This document shows, piece by piece, positions 34,372 to 42,845 of a stretch of 64,000 nt of DNA. The notes beneath the pieces are model-generated. The model did no database searches and had not been told where the DNA came from. It worked only from the letters and a program-made list of their open reading frames with translations. A program made the translations under genes and the position numbers. The DNA is from SG8-38 sp041576815 (GTDB lineage: Bacteria; Myxococcota_A; Polyangia; Polyangiales; Houyiibacteriaceae): NCBI GenBank assembly GCA_041576815.1, contig JBFGKE010000014.1:1-64000 (forward strand). The letters run 5' to 3'. Each line of letters begins with the position of its first letter. Position 1 is the stretch's first letter.

Positions 34372-35751
34372 ATGGAATCGTTTCGCGACGAGATCTCGAT
34401 GGGGGGGATCAAAAATCACTACGACGCCGTAGTCGTTGGCGCCGGTCCAGGCGGTTGTGCGGCGGCGGCATCCCTTGCAGTGCGTGGCGCGACGGTGTTG
34501 CTCGTCGAGTCGAATCCGCGGGCGGCGCGTCGATTTGCAGGCGAGTGGATCCACCCTGCAGGCGTTCGGGTCCTGCGAGAGCTCGGGCTTCTCGATGAGC
34601 TTCGTCCCAGCGTTTCGTCCCACGGCTTCGCAGTGCTGCCGAACGACGGGCTCGGACCGATCGAGCTCGACTATCCCGACGGCGAAGGGCTGTGCTGCGA
34701 GCACGCGACGCTGGTTCGGCACGTTCGCAAGCGCGTTTCCGAGCTGCACGGTGTGCACTACGTCGAAGGCGTCCGCGCCCGGCTCGTCGGCGACGGAGCG
34801 GTCGAGCTCGCCATCGACCACGGAGAACGGGCCCGGGTTCACGCAGAGAAAGTGATCGTGGCCGCCGGCCGATCGTACCGAAAGGCACGAGCGGTGCCGG
34901 CCGGCGTCGCGTCGATCTCCCAAATGGCGGGGCTCATCATCAACGATGCGGCGCTTCCCTTCGAAGGGTATGGGCACGTGATCCTCGGCGGCCCCGGTCC
35001 TGCGCTGGCGTACCGGATCGACGACCAACGGGTTCGAGTATGCCTCGACGTGCCGAGCTCGATTCGGCCCGGAGCGACGACGACGAGGTGGATTGGAGAG
35101 TCGTTCGCGGACGTTCTGCCGCGTTCACTGAGGGACGGCTTTCGAGACAGCCTCGCCCAGGCGCCGATCGTGTGGGCATCGAACTCGTTTGGGCCCCGGG
35201 ACTACGACGGGGCGGGGGTAGCTCTCGTCGGAGACGCCGCTGGCTTCTTTCACCCCTTGACCGCGATGGGCATCACCATGTCGGTTCTCGACGCCCAGTC
35301 AGCCGCGCGCGACGACGCGCGCGAGCATCATGCAGCGCGTCGAGCCCGCGAGACACACGTCCCGGAGCTACTCTCGAACGCGATCTACCAGGCGTTTACT
35401 CGAGACGACCCCGGGTCACTCGAGATTCGGAACGCCATCCTTCGAACCTGGCGGGCCAACGACGCCCAGCGAAGGCGGACGATGAGGCTGCTGGCGGCAG
35501 ACGACACCAACAGGGCCGAGTTTCTACGCGCGTTCGCCATCGTTGCGGCGAGAGCCGGAGTGCACGCAGCCGCGCGCAATCCAGAGGCTCTGCCTGGGTT
35601 GGTGAATTGGCTTCGCTGGCCGTGGGCGAGCCTGCACGCACATCGCGAGGTGCGCCGTCGATCGGTTTCTTGGGCGGCGCCGGAGTCGTGGAGCACACGG
35701 GGACGGATCGGCCCGCTCATCGCGGGGAGGGAGAGGCAGCATGCAAACTGA
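34372..35751 (+). CDS. Squalene monooxygenase-like FAD-dependent oxygenase
   Basis: The product is about 459 aa. The FAD-binding fingerprint 'YDAVVVGAGPGGCAAAASLA' lies near the N-terminus. 'FAGEWIHPAGVRVLRELGLL' parallels the GE-x-PGG block of squalene epoxidase, and 'GVALVGDAAGFFHPLTAMGI' shares the GDA...HPLT motif that separates squalene epoxidases from UbiH-type hydroxylases. It would convert squalene to 2,3-oxidosqualene with O2 and NADPH. The start is uncertain (34282 GTG, 34372 ATG or 34399 ATG). It overlaps squalene synthase by 11 bases and heads the five-gene operon. The C-terminal ~100 residues are divergent, so a related polyprenyl-type oxygenase is the alternative. Confidence 0.72.
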   Translation: MESFRDEISMGGIKNHYDAVVVGAGPGGCAAAASLAVRGATVLLVESNPRAARRFAGEWIHPAGVRVLRELGLLDELRPSVSSHGFAVLPNDGLGPIELDYPDGEGLCCEHATLVRHVRKRVSELHGVHYVEGVRARLVGDGAVELAIDHGERARVHAEKVIVAAGRSYRKARAVPAGVASISQMAGLIINDAALPFEGYGHVILGGPGPALAYRIDDQRVRVCLDVPSSIRPGATTTRWIGESFADVLPRSLRDGFRDSLAQAPIVWASNSFGPRDYDGAGVALVGDAAGFFHPLTAMGITMSVLDAQSAARDDAREHHAARRARETHVPELLSNAIYQAFTRDDPGSLEIRNAILRTWRANDAQRRRTMRLLAADDTNRAEFLRAFAIVAARAGVHAAARNPEALPGLVNWLRWPWASLHAHREVRRRSVSWAAPESWSTRGRIGPLIAGRERQHAN

Positions 35752-36817
35752 CTGGGATTTCTGCACGGAGAGCTTGAGAAACGTGTCCCGCACGTTCTCA
35801 CGGCCGATCGAGGTGCTGCGTGACGATCTACGACGGTCCGTCACCTGCGGATACTTGCTTTGCCGCATCGTCGATACGATCGAGGACAACCCGCGGTTCA
35901 CGGTGAACGAACGTGACGAACGCTATCGCGCCTTTCACGACGTGCTGCGTAGTGCAACGGATGGTCGAGCGTTCGAGCGCTCGTGGGAAACGGTCGAGGG
36001 ATCCCCAGAGCACGAGGTTCGGCTCTGTGCACAGGTCCGCCGCGTCATGGCCGTGCTCGACCACGTGCCCCACGAGATGCGCACCGCCGTGTTGCGATGG
36101 GTCTCGGAAATGGCCCGCGGCATGCAGATCTACAGTCACCGTTCGGCGGATCGCGACGGTGTGATCGCACCGACGACCAGCGAGGACCTGCAGCGCTACT
36201 GCTACTTCGTGGCTGGGACCGTCGGCAACATGCTCACGGAGCTGTTCGTTATCGAAATCGGCCTCGACGCTGATGACCCAGTGACACAGCGGCTCTACGC
36301 GCACGCAGAGGCGTTTGGGACCGGCCTTCAGCTCGTCAACATCCTCAAGGACGTCGGGGACGACATGAAGCGCGGCTGGTCATTCGTTCCGAGATCGCTT
36401 TGCCAGACCGAGGGCCTTCGCAACCAACAGCTCACGGACCCGAGCCGTCGAACGGATGCGCATCGCGCCGTCGCCCCCCTATTCCAGCTCGCGCGCGTGA
36501 ACCTCGACCGCGCCCTGACGTACGCGCTTGCCGTGCCGCCAAACCACCGAGATATACGTCTGTTCTGCTTGCTACCGCTGTGGTTGGCGGTGAAGACGGT
36601 GGCTGTCGCATACGGCAACGACGCGATGTTCACCGACAGCGAACCGGTCAAGGTGAGTCGACAGGAAGTCGAGGCGGTCATCGAGCATTGCATGAGTGCA
36701 TGCGGGGACGACGCGCGGCTGCGGGCCAATTACGAGGCGATGTGGAACCCGGTGGTTCGACTCATGGTTGCGGACTCCGGCGCCGAAGGTTGGTCCTCGG
36801 GTTTGGACGCGGCATGA
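35741..36817 (+). CDS. Squalene synthase (farnesyl-diphosphate farnesyltransferase)
   Basis: The product is 358 aa. The first aspartate-rich motif is DTIED at residues 45-49; the second is DVGDD at 204-208 in 'LQLVNILKDVGDDMKRG'. Between them is 'QRYCYFVAGTVGNMLTELF', which matches eukaryote-type squalene synthase better than phytoene synthase. It joins two farnesyl diphosphates through presqualene diphosphate to squalene with NADPH, at the membrane. Eukaryotic enzymes have a C-terminal anchor; none is seen here. The 5' overlap with the monooxygenase gene and the 4-base overlap with HMG-CoA reductase show coupled translation. Confidence 0.92.
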   Translation: MQTDWDFCTESLRNVSRTFSRPIEVLRDDLRRSVTCGYLLCRIVDTIEDNPRFTVNERDERYRAFHDVLRSATDGRAFERSWETVEGSPEHEVRLCAQVRRVMAVLDHVPHEMRTAVLRWVSEMARGMQIYSHRSADRDGVIAPTTSEDLQRYCYFVAGTVGNMLTELFVIEIGLDADDPVTQRLYAHAEAFGTGLQLVNILKDVGDDMKRGWSFVPRSLCQTEGLRNQQLTDPSRRTDAHRAVAPLFQLARVNLDRALTYALAVPPNHRDIRLFCLLPLWLAVKTVAVAYGNDAMFTDSEPVKVSRQEVEAVIEHCMSACGDDARLRANYEAMWNPVVRLMVADSGAEGWSSGLDAA

Positions 36818-38112
36818 AAGCCAAAGCGCTTCCCACGCCGCCCGCTCGACCTTCGTCGCGCATTCCGGGGTTCTATCGGCTCGAGATCGACGGACGGCAT
36901 CGGGAGCTTGCAAACCGATTCGGTCTGAACGAGCTCGAGCTCGAGCTCCTTTGCGGCGCCGGTACGGACGGTGTCGCCATCGCGGACAAGATGGTCGAAA
37001 ACTGCGTCGGCGTGCTTCGGCTTCCGGTAGGTCTCGGGCTGAATTTCCAAGTCAATGGGCGCGACTACGTCGTTCCCATGGCGGTCGAGGAGCCGTCGGT
37101 CGTGGCGGCTGCAAGCAACTCGGCGCGTCTCGTGCGGGCTTCGGGCGGCTTCGAAGCGGAGGCCTCCGAATCGTTGATGATCGCGCAGGTGCAGGTGCTC
37201 GGGCTCACCGACCGTGCGCACGCACGCGAGGCGCTCGAGAGTGCGGAGCGGCGAATCCTCGATGGCGCTAACGCGCGCCACGCCAACATGGTTGCGCGCG
37301 GAGGCGGTGCGAAGTCGATCGAGGTCCGCTTGCTCGACGCCGAGCCCGAGATGCTCGTCGTTCATCTCCTCGTCGACTGCAGAGATGCCATGGGCGCCAA
37401 CATCGTCAACGACATGGCCGAGGCAGTGGCCCCGATCGTCGAAGCGGTGAGCGGCGGCCGGGTTCGGCTGCGCATCTTGAGCAACCTCGCTGACCGGCGG
37501 CTTGCCCGGGCGCGCTGCGCCATCCGAGAAGACCTGCTCGCGCTTCAGGGGCGCGCCGGCGCCGAAGTCGCCGAGGGCATCGTCGAGGCGTATCGGTTGG
37601 CGGCCGCCGATCCCTACCGCGCCGCGACACACAACAAGGGCGTGATGAACGGAATCGATGCGGTCGCGATCGCGACCGGAAACGACTGGAGAGGGCTCGA
37701 GGCCGGCGCGCACGCATACGCGGCACGGCGCGGGCAATACGAGCCCCTGACGCGCTGGTGGCGAAACGCGGGCTGTCTGCACGGGGAGATCGAGCTCCCG
37801 ATGGCGGTCGGGACCGTCGGAGGGTCGACTCGAGTTCAACCGGCGCTCGAGGTGCTTCGCAAGCTCTTGCGTGCCGACACTGCGCCGGAGCTTGCGACCG
37901 TGATGGCCTCGGTGGGCCTCGCGCAGAACTTTGGCGCGCTCTGCGCACTGGCCACTGAAGGCATTCAACGAGGGCACATGAGCCTGCACGCGCGATCGGT
38001 CGCGCTTTCCGCGGGGGTCGCCGAGGACCAAGTCGACGCCGTCGCGGCGACGCTCGTGCGGATCGGGGACTACAGCGCGTCTGCCGCACGCAAGATCGCG
38101 GATGGCAAGTGA
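36814..38112 (+). CDS. mvaA: HMG-CoA reductase, class II type
   Basis: The product is 432 aa, soluble with no membrane domain. Catalytic residues are conserved: Glu in 'EEPSVVAAASN', Lys in 'THNKGVMNGIDAV', Asp in 'DCRDAMGANIVNDMAEAV' and the C-terminal His in 'RGHMSLHARSVALSAG'. The 'PVGLGLNFQVNGRDYVVPMA' text is the class II signature; class I enzymes have a GxxGP pattern here. It reduces HMG-CoA to mevalonate, the flux-setting step. The start codon overlaps the squalene-synthase stop (ATGA), and the end overlaps the cyclase by 11 bases. The cofactor (NADH or NADPH) cannot be assigned. Confidence 0.95.
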   Translation: MKAKALPTPPARPSSRIPGFYRLEIDGRHRELANRFGLNELELELLCGAGTDGVAIADKMVENCVGVLRLPVGLGLNFQVNGRDYVVPMAVEEPSVVAAASNSARLVRASGGFEAEASESLMIAQVQVLGLTDRAHAREALESAERRILDGANARHANMVARGGGAKSIEVRLLDAEPEMLVVHLLVDCRDAMGANIVNDMAEAVAPIVEAVSGGRVRLRILSNLADRRLARARCAIREDLLALQGRAGAEVAEGIVEAYRLAAADPYRAATHNKGVMNGIDAVAIATGNDWRGLEAGAHAYAARRGQYEPLTRWWRNAGCLHGEIELPMAVGTVGGSTRVQPALEVLRKLLRADTAPELATVMASVGLAQNFGALCALATEGIQRGHMSLHARSVALSAGVAEDQVDAVAATLVRIGDYSASAARKIADGK

Positions 38113-40138
38113 AATGATGACGGCTCCGCGGGCGCACGACGGCGACGTCTCCTGGGTTGCATCCGTCGTGGACCGCGGGGCGGACGCGCTGTTGCGATTG
38201 CAGCGACGCGACGGCGGCTGGGAGGGTGAGTGCGTCTGGTGCCCGATGCTGACCGCGCAGTACGTGATGACAGCACATGCGATCGGACTCACGATCTCAC
38301 CCACGCGCCGGTCGCGGATCCTGCTCCACTTCCGAACGACCCAACACGAATCCGGGCTCTGGGGGCTTCACCCGAAAGACGATGGCAGCCTCTTCGTGAC
38401 CACGCTGGTTTACGTTGCTGCCCGCCTGCTCGGCGCTGCTCCTGACGAAGCGTGGCTCCGGCCGACGCGCGACTGGTTCGCGCGCCAAGGAGGGGTGCAG
38501 GCGATCCCGACGTGGGGGAAAGTTTGGCTGGCCGTTCTCGGGCTCTACGGCTGGAACGGCATCCACCCCATCCTGCCCGAAGCCTGGCTTCTATCGCCGC
38601 GCCTCCCGATCCATCCGGCGCATTTCTATTGTCACACACGCTCGATTTACATGGGGCTCGCCGTTCTGTACGGAGAGCGCGCGACCGCTCGCCCTCACCC
38701 GACGCGCGACGCCCTTCGAGACGAGCTTTACCTGGGGCACTACGATCGGATCGACTTCGCCGCGCACGCGAACGACGTGCGAGCCGAGGATGCGCCCTTT
38801 CGCCCCACGCGCGCGCTTCGCGCGGTGTACGCGGTGAGCCATGCGTTCGAGAAGCTGCGGCTCGTGACGGTCCGACGTCGTGCGGTCGCACGGCTTCGCG
38901 ATCGGTTGCGGGCAGGCCTTCGCTCGAGCGATTTCCTCGGTTTATCCCCGGTAAACGGGCTCCTGACCATTCTCGCACTTTGGTTCGAGGACCCGCAGGA
39001 CGCTCACCTCGAGAAGGCCATCGCGCGACTCGAGTCCTGGTTTTGGGAAGACGATCGCGAAGGATCGAGGGTGGCCGGTGCGGGAAGCATCTGCTGGGAC
39101 ACGGCCTTTGCATTGCAGGCGCTGAGCCCGCTTGCGTCCGGCCCTGGCGAGGCATCGACCCGACGAGCCGCCTCGTTCCTCGCCAGCCAGCAGATCGAGC
39201 ATCCACGCTTCGATTTCGAGGCGGCGTATCGAATCGATCCGACTGGAGGGTGGTGTTTTTCGGAAGTGGGGCACGGGTGGCCGGTGAGCGACTGCACGGC
39301 GGAGGCGCTCGTCTCGATCCTCGACACCCATCCGGATGAGCTCGGACGCGAGGGTGCGGCGCGTGCGGCCCGCTTCATCTTGCGTTGTCAAAACCAAGAC
39401 GGTGGTTTCGGGAGCTATGAGCCTCGCAAGACCGCCGTGCCGCTCGAGTGGATGAACCCCTCCGAGATGTTCGGCGCATGTATGACCGAGCGGTCTTACG
39501 TCGAATGCACGGCCTCGTGCCTCCTCGCGCTTCGAGCGGTTCAAGCGCGGTATCCCGATCTGCTCCAAGTCCGACTGGACGCGACGCTCGAGAGCGGGCG
39601 ACGTTTCCTGACACGCGCACAGAACGCCGATGGTGCTTGGACCGGTGCATGGGGTGTTCATTTCGTCTACGGCACGATGTTTGGCGTGCGGGGGTTGCTC
39701 GCGGCGGGCGTCCCACACGACGACGAACGGATTCGAAAGGCCTGCGGCTGGCTCTTGGCACACCAGCGTTCGGACGGCGCTTGGGGAGAGCACCATTCGA
39801 GCGCGCGCCTGCGGCAGCACGTCAGCCAAGCGGAGGGCTCGCCGGTGCAAACCGCGTGGGCACTGATGGCGCTCGTCGACGCACGAGAGCCGAACCGCCG
39901 GGCGCTGCTTCGCGCTGGCCGGTTCTTGGAACGGACCCAACGGCAATCCGGAGAATGGCCCGACGGCGAGCTCGTCGGCGTGTTCTTCGAAACCGCGCTT
40001 CTCAACTACCGGTACTACCCTCTCTACTTTCCGGTGATGGCCGTCTCGCGGCTCCACGCCTACCTCACTCAACACGAACGAAGCGAGAGTAACGATGCAC
40101 GCAACCGACCTCCGTACGGTCTCCGCGCCTCCGCGTGA
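38102..40138 (+). CDS. Oxidosqualene cyclase (sterol-forming triterpene cyclase)
   Basis: The product is 678 aa. The catalytic motif is VSDCTAE (Asp397), the hallmark of oxidosqualene cyclases; squalene-hopene cyclases have DxDD instead. 'FYCHTRSIYMGLAVLYG' (His178) matches the CHCR block of lanosterol/cycloartenol synthases. QW repeats are visible ('QRRDGGWEG', 'NQDGGFGSYE', 'NADGAWTGAWG', 'RSDGAWGEHH', 'SGEWPDGELVGVFF'). It should cyclise 2,3-oxidosqualene to lanosterol or cycloartenol at the membrane. The length is closer to bacterial hopene cyclases than to eukaryotic enzymes (~730-760). ATG 38114 is an alternative start. It overlaps both neighbours in the operon. Confidence 0.93.
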   Translation: MASEMMTAPRAHDGDVSWVASVVDRGADALLRLQRRDGGWEGECVWCPMLTAQYVMTAHAIGLTISPTRRSRILLHFRTTQHESGLWGLHPKDDGSLFVTTLVYVAARLLGAAPDEAWLRPTRDWFARQGGVQAIPTWGKVWLAVLGLYGWNGIHPILPEAWLLSPRLPIHPAHFYCHTRSIYMGLAVLYGERATARPHPTRDALRDELYLGHYDRIDFAAHANDVRAEDAPFRPTRALRAVYAVSHAFEKLRLVTVRRRAVARLRDRLRAGLRSSDFLGLSPVNGLLTILALWFEDPQDAHLEKAIARLESWFWEDDREGSRVAGAGSICWDTAFALQALSPLASGPGEASTRRAASFLASQQIEHPRFDFEAAYRIDPTGGWCFSEVGHGWPVSDCTAEALVSILDTHPDELGREGAARAARFILRCQNQDGGFGSYEPRKTAVPLEWMNPSEMFGACMTERSYVECTASCLLALRAVQARYPDLLQVRLDATLESGRRFLTRAQNADGAWTGAWGVHFVYGTMFGVRGLLAAGVPHDDERIRKACGWLLAHQRSDGAWGEHHSSARLRQHVSQAEGSPVQTAWALMALVDAREPNRRALLRAGRFLERTQRQSGEWPDGELVGVFFETALLNYRYYPLYFPVMAVSRLHAYLTQHERSESNDARNRPPYGLRASA

Positions 40139-41165
40139 AGCCCCAAACGAACGCTGGCTCCAAGTCATTCGCCTGGAGGTCGACACCCACCTCCACGAGT
40201 TCTTCGAGCGAAAGAGACGCGAAATGGAGGCGATGTCGCCACCTACGCTTCAGCTGCTGCACGAGGTGGAAGCCCTCACGATGCGGGGAGGAAAGCGACT
40301 TCGTCCGGCGGTTGCGACGGCGGGGTATCGATGTGTGTTTCCGGGATACGGGATGGAACGCCTCGTCGAGCTCTCGGCGTCGCTCGAGCTCCTTCAGAGC
40401 TACCTGCTGATTCATGACGACTGGATGGACGGCGACGACGTGCGGCGCGGAGGCGCGGCTGTTCACGCGAGCCTCCAACAACGCCACGGGGACGCGCACC
40501 TCGGCTGCGCGCTCGGCGTCCTCGCAGGCGATCTGGCGGCGACGTATGCGTGGGAGCTCTTCTTGGAGGCCCCCTACCCGGTCCAAACGTGGCCGAACGC
40601 AAGCCGCCTCTTCTTGCAAATTCAAAAGGAAGTCTATTGCGGTCAACAGCTCGACCTGACCTGCGACCAGGACGTATCGAGGATGCACGCCCTCAAGACC
40701 ACGAGCTACTCGGTGCGCGGCCCTCTGCTGCTCGGAGCCATGCTGGCGAATGCCACCGGCGAACAATTGGAAGCCCTCAGCCGATGGGCGGTGCCCATTG
40801 GAGAGGCGTTTCAGATCCGCGACGACATTCTCGGCACGATGGGCTCGCCCGACAGCACCGGGAAGCCCGGGTTGGACATCCCGCATGGAAAAGCGACCAG
40901 CGTTCTCGCCGAGCTGCGCCGATCGATCGCCCCCGGCGATCGACGGCCGGTCGAATCCCTCGTCGGGCGAGCGGAGTTCACGCACGATGACGTCGAGCGC
41001 GCGCAGGTCTTCTTGCTCGATTCCGGCGTCATCGGCAGGCTGGAGGAGCGCATCGCTCGCCTGCGCAGCGAGGCCCTCGCTGCCGTCGATGCCGGCCCGT
41101 TCAACCCGCAGGGCCGCGGCATGCTCGCCGAGCTCGCGGACAAGCTGACGAACCGGCGAGCCTGA
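40095..41165 (+). CDS. Short-chain polyprenyl diphosphate synthase (farnesyl/geranylgeranyl type)
   Basis: The product is 356 aa. The chain-elongation domain has 'RGGKRLRPA', the first aspartate-rich motif DDWMD (108-112) and the second 'FQIRDDILGTMG' (243-247). It couples DMAPP with IPP units. In an operon with squalene synthase, farnesyl diphosphate is the expected product. The 5' end overlaps the cyclase gene by 44 bases, with a GCGAGAG ribosome site inside it, so it is the last coupled gene of the operon. Product length is inferred, not read. Confidence 0.92.
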   Translation: MHATDLRTVSAPPREAPNERWLQVIRLEVDTHLHEFFERKRREMEAMSPPTLQLLHEVEALTMRGGKRLRPAVATAGYRCVFPGYGMERLVELSASLELLQSYLLIHDDWMDGDDVRRGGAAVHASLQQRHGDAHLGCALGVLAGDLAATYAWELFLEAPYPVQTWPNASRLFLQIQKEVYCGQQLDLTCDQDVSRMHALKTTSYSVRGPLLLGAMLANATGEQLEALSRWAVPIGEAFQIRDDILGTMGSPDSTGKPGLDIPHGKATSVLAELRRSIAPGDRRPVESLVGRAEFTHDDVERAQVFLLDSGVIGRLEERIARLRSEALAAVDAGPFNPQGRGMLAELADKLTNRRA

Positions 41166-41228
41166 AAACGCGGGCCTTCCGGGGCGCGGCCGTTGGACGC
41201 CTGCGCGAAGCTGGCGTAGAAAGCCGCG

Positions 41229-42086
41229 ATGGAAAAAGCGATTCTCACCTGTGCGGTGACCGGCGTGCTGACCAACCCCAAGCAGCACCCCGTCCCGGTC
41301 ACGCCCGAAGAAATGGCCGCGTCTGCGCGCGACGCCTACAACGCGGGTGCATCGATCATGCACGTTCATTTTCGCCGCCAGGAGCCAGGGATGGGTCACC
41401 TGCCGTCTTGGGATCCCGACGTAGCCGCCGCGGCAAGCGATGCGATCCGCGAGGCCTGTCCCGATGTCATCATCAACCAAACGACCGGCGTGATCGATGA
41501 CGACGTGTCGGGGCCGGTCGCATGCCTCCAACGGATCCGACCGGAGATCGCGGCCTGCAACGCGGGCAGCCTGAACTACCTGAAGCTCAAAAAAGACAAC
41601 ACCTGGGCATGGCCGCCGATGATATTTCTCAACGGTGTTCCGAAGGTGCAGAAGATGCTCGACGCGATGGCGGAAACGCACACGATTCCCGAGATGGAGT
41701 GCTTCGACGTGGGCATCGTTCGGTCGGTCGGCCTCTACCAGCGCGCAGGCATGGCCGAAGAGATGCACTACAACTTCGTGATGGGGGTCGCTTCGGGAAT
41801 GCCGTGTGACCCGGACCTCCTCGAGCTGCTGCTGAAATACAAGCACGGCGACGCCCACTGGCAGGCCACGCTCATCGGTCGCGAGGAGATCTGGGAAACC
41901 CACCAGCGTGCGGCGGACCTCGGCGGCATGCTGAGGACGGGGCTCGAAGACACCTTTTACCTCCCCAACGGCGACAAGGCGTCTGGCAACGGCCCGCTGA
42001 TCGAAGCGCTCGCCGAATGCGCGCGCAACGCAGGACGAGAGGTAGCTTCGCCGACGGAAACCCGCCAGATGCTCGGCCTGAATTAG
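41229..42086 (+). CDS. BKACE-family beta-keto acid cleavage enzyme
   Basis: The product is 285 aa. It belongs to the DUF849/Kce group: 'AILTCAVTGVLTNPKQH' at the N-terminus, the zinc-ligand pair in 'ASIMHVHFRRQ', 'VIINQTTGV' and 'NYLKLKKDNTWAWPP'. These enzymes transfer the acetoacetate part of a 3-keto acid from a CoA thioester partner, giving a new 3-ketoacyl-CoA and an acid. The founding member cleaves 3-keto-5-aminohexanoate in lysine fermentation. The adjacent CoA-transferase pair would process the acetoacetate product. The true substrate is open. Confidence 0.88.
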   Translation: MEKAILTCAVTGVLTNPKQHPVPVTPEEMAASARDAYNAGASIMHVHFRRQEPGMGHLPSWDPDVAAAASDAIREACPDVIINQTTGVIDDDVSGPVACLQRIRPEIAACNAGSLNYLKLKKDNTWAWPPMIFLNGVPKVQKMLDAMAETHTIPEMECFDVGIVRSVGLYQRAGMAEEMHYNFVMGVASGMPCDPDLLELLLKYKHGDAHWQATLIGREEIWETHQRAADLGGMLRTGLEDTFYLPNGDKASGNGPLIEALAECARNAGREVASPTETRQMLGLN

Positions 42087-42130
42087 CCCCGAGGATTGTC
42101 ACCCTTCGATCGGAGAGGTAAAGACGACCC

Positions 42131-42835
42131 ATGGCCAACAAGGTGTATCCCGACGCGACAGCTGCGCTCGACGGCCTGCTCACCGATGACATGATGCTGA
42201 TGTCGGGCGGCTTTGGGCTCTGCGGCATCCCTGAAGCGCTGATCGATGCGGTCGCAAAGTCGGGTGTCAAAAGGCTGACGGTCGTCTCCAACAACGCAGG
42301 CGTCGACGGCATCGGCCTCGGCGTCATGCTCGAGACACGACAAATCTCGAAAATGATTTCGTCCTACGTCGGCGAAAACAAGCTGTTTGCAAAACAATTC
42401 CTCGACGGCGACCTCACGGTGGAATTCAACCCCCAGGGCACCCTCGCAGAGCGGATCCGCGCCGGCGGGGCAGGCATTCCGGCGTTTTACACCAAGACGG
42501 GGGTCGGCACCGTGGTTGCGGAGGGCAAAGAGGTGCGCGAGCTCGACGGCGCGAAGTACGTGATGGAGCGAGCGCTCTTCGCCGACGTCGCGATCGTCCA
42601 TGCCTGGAAAGGCGACACGGAAGGCAATCTCGTCTACCGAAAAACCGCGCGTAACTTCAATCCGATGATGGCTACCGCGGCCAAGGTGACGGTGGCCGAG
42701 GTCGAGCACCTCGTCCAGCCGGGTGAGCTCGAGCCGGACCACATCATGACCCCGGGCATCTACGTCGACCGCATCATCCACTTTCCAAACCCTTCGAAGC
42801 ACATCGAGCAGCGCACCACGCGCCCACGCCCCTGA
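42131..42835 (+). CDS. scoA: 3-oxoacid CoA-transferase subunit A
   Basis: The product is 234 aa. 'MLMSGGFGLCGIPEALIDAV' is the glycine-rich CoA-binding start of the SCOT A subunit; 'GTLAERIRAGGAGIPAFYT' and 'LVYRKTARNFNPMMATAAKV' are further family blocks. With subunit B (11 bases downstream) it moves CoA between succinyl-CoA and acetoacetate. It follows the BKACE gene by 44 bases, so the three likely form an operon for acetoacetate or keto-acid use. Confidence 0.95.
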   Translation: MANKVYPDATAALDGLLTDDMMLMSGGFGLCGIPEALIDAVAKSGVKRLTVVSNNAGVDGIGLGVMLETRQISKMISSYVGENKLFAKQFLDGDLTVEFNPQGTLAERIRAGGAGIPAFYTKTGVGTVVAEGKEVRELDGAKYVMERALFADVAIVHAWKGDTEGNLVYRKTARNFNPMMATAAKVTVAEVEHLVQPGELEPDHIMTPGIYVDRIIHFPNPSKHIEQRTTRPRP

Positions 42836-42845
42836 GGAGACGTTC

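Noticed and set aside
38102..40138. Annotation of the cyclase as squalene-hopene cyclase because of its length
   Set aside because: The DxDD motif required for squalene protonation is absent and the DCTAE motif of oxidosqualene cyclases is present.
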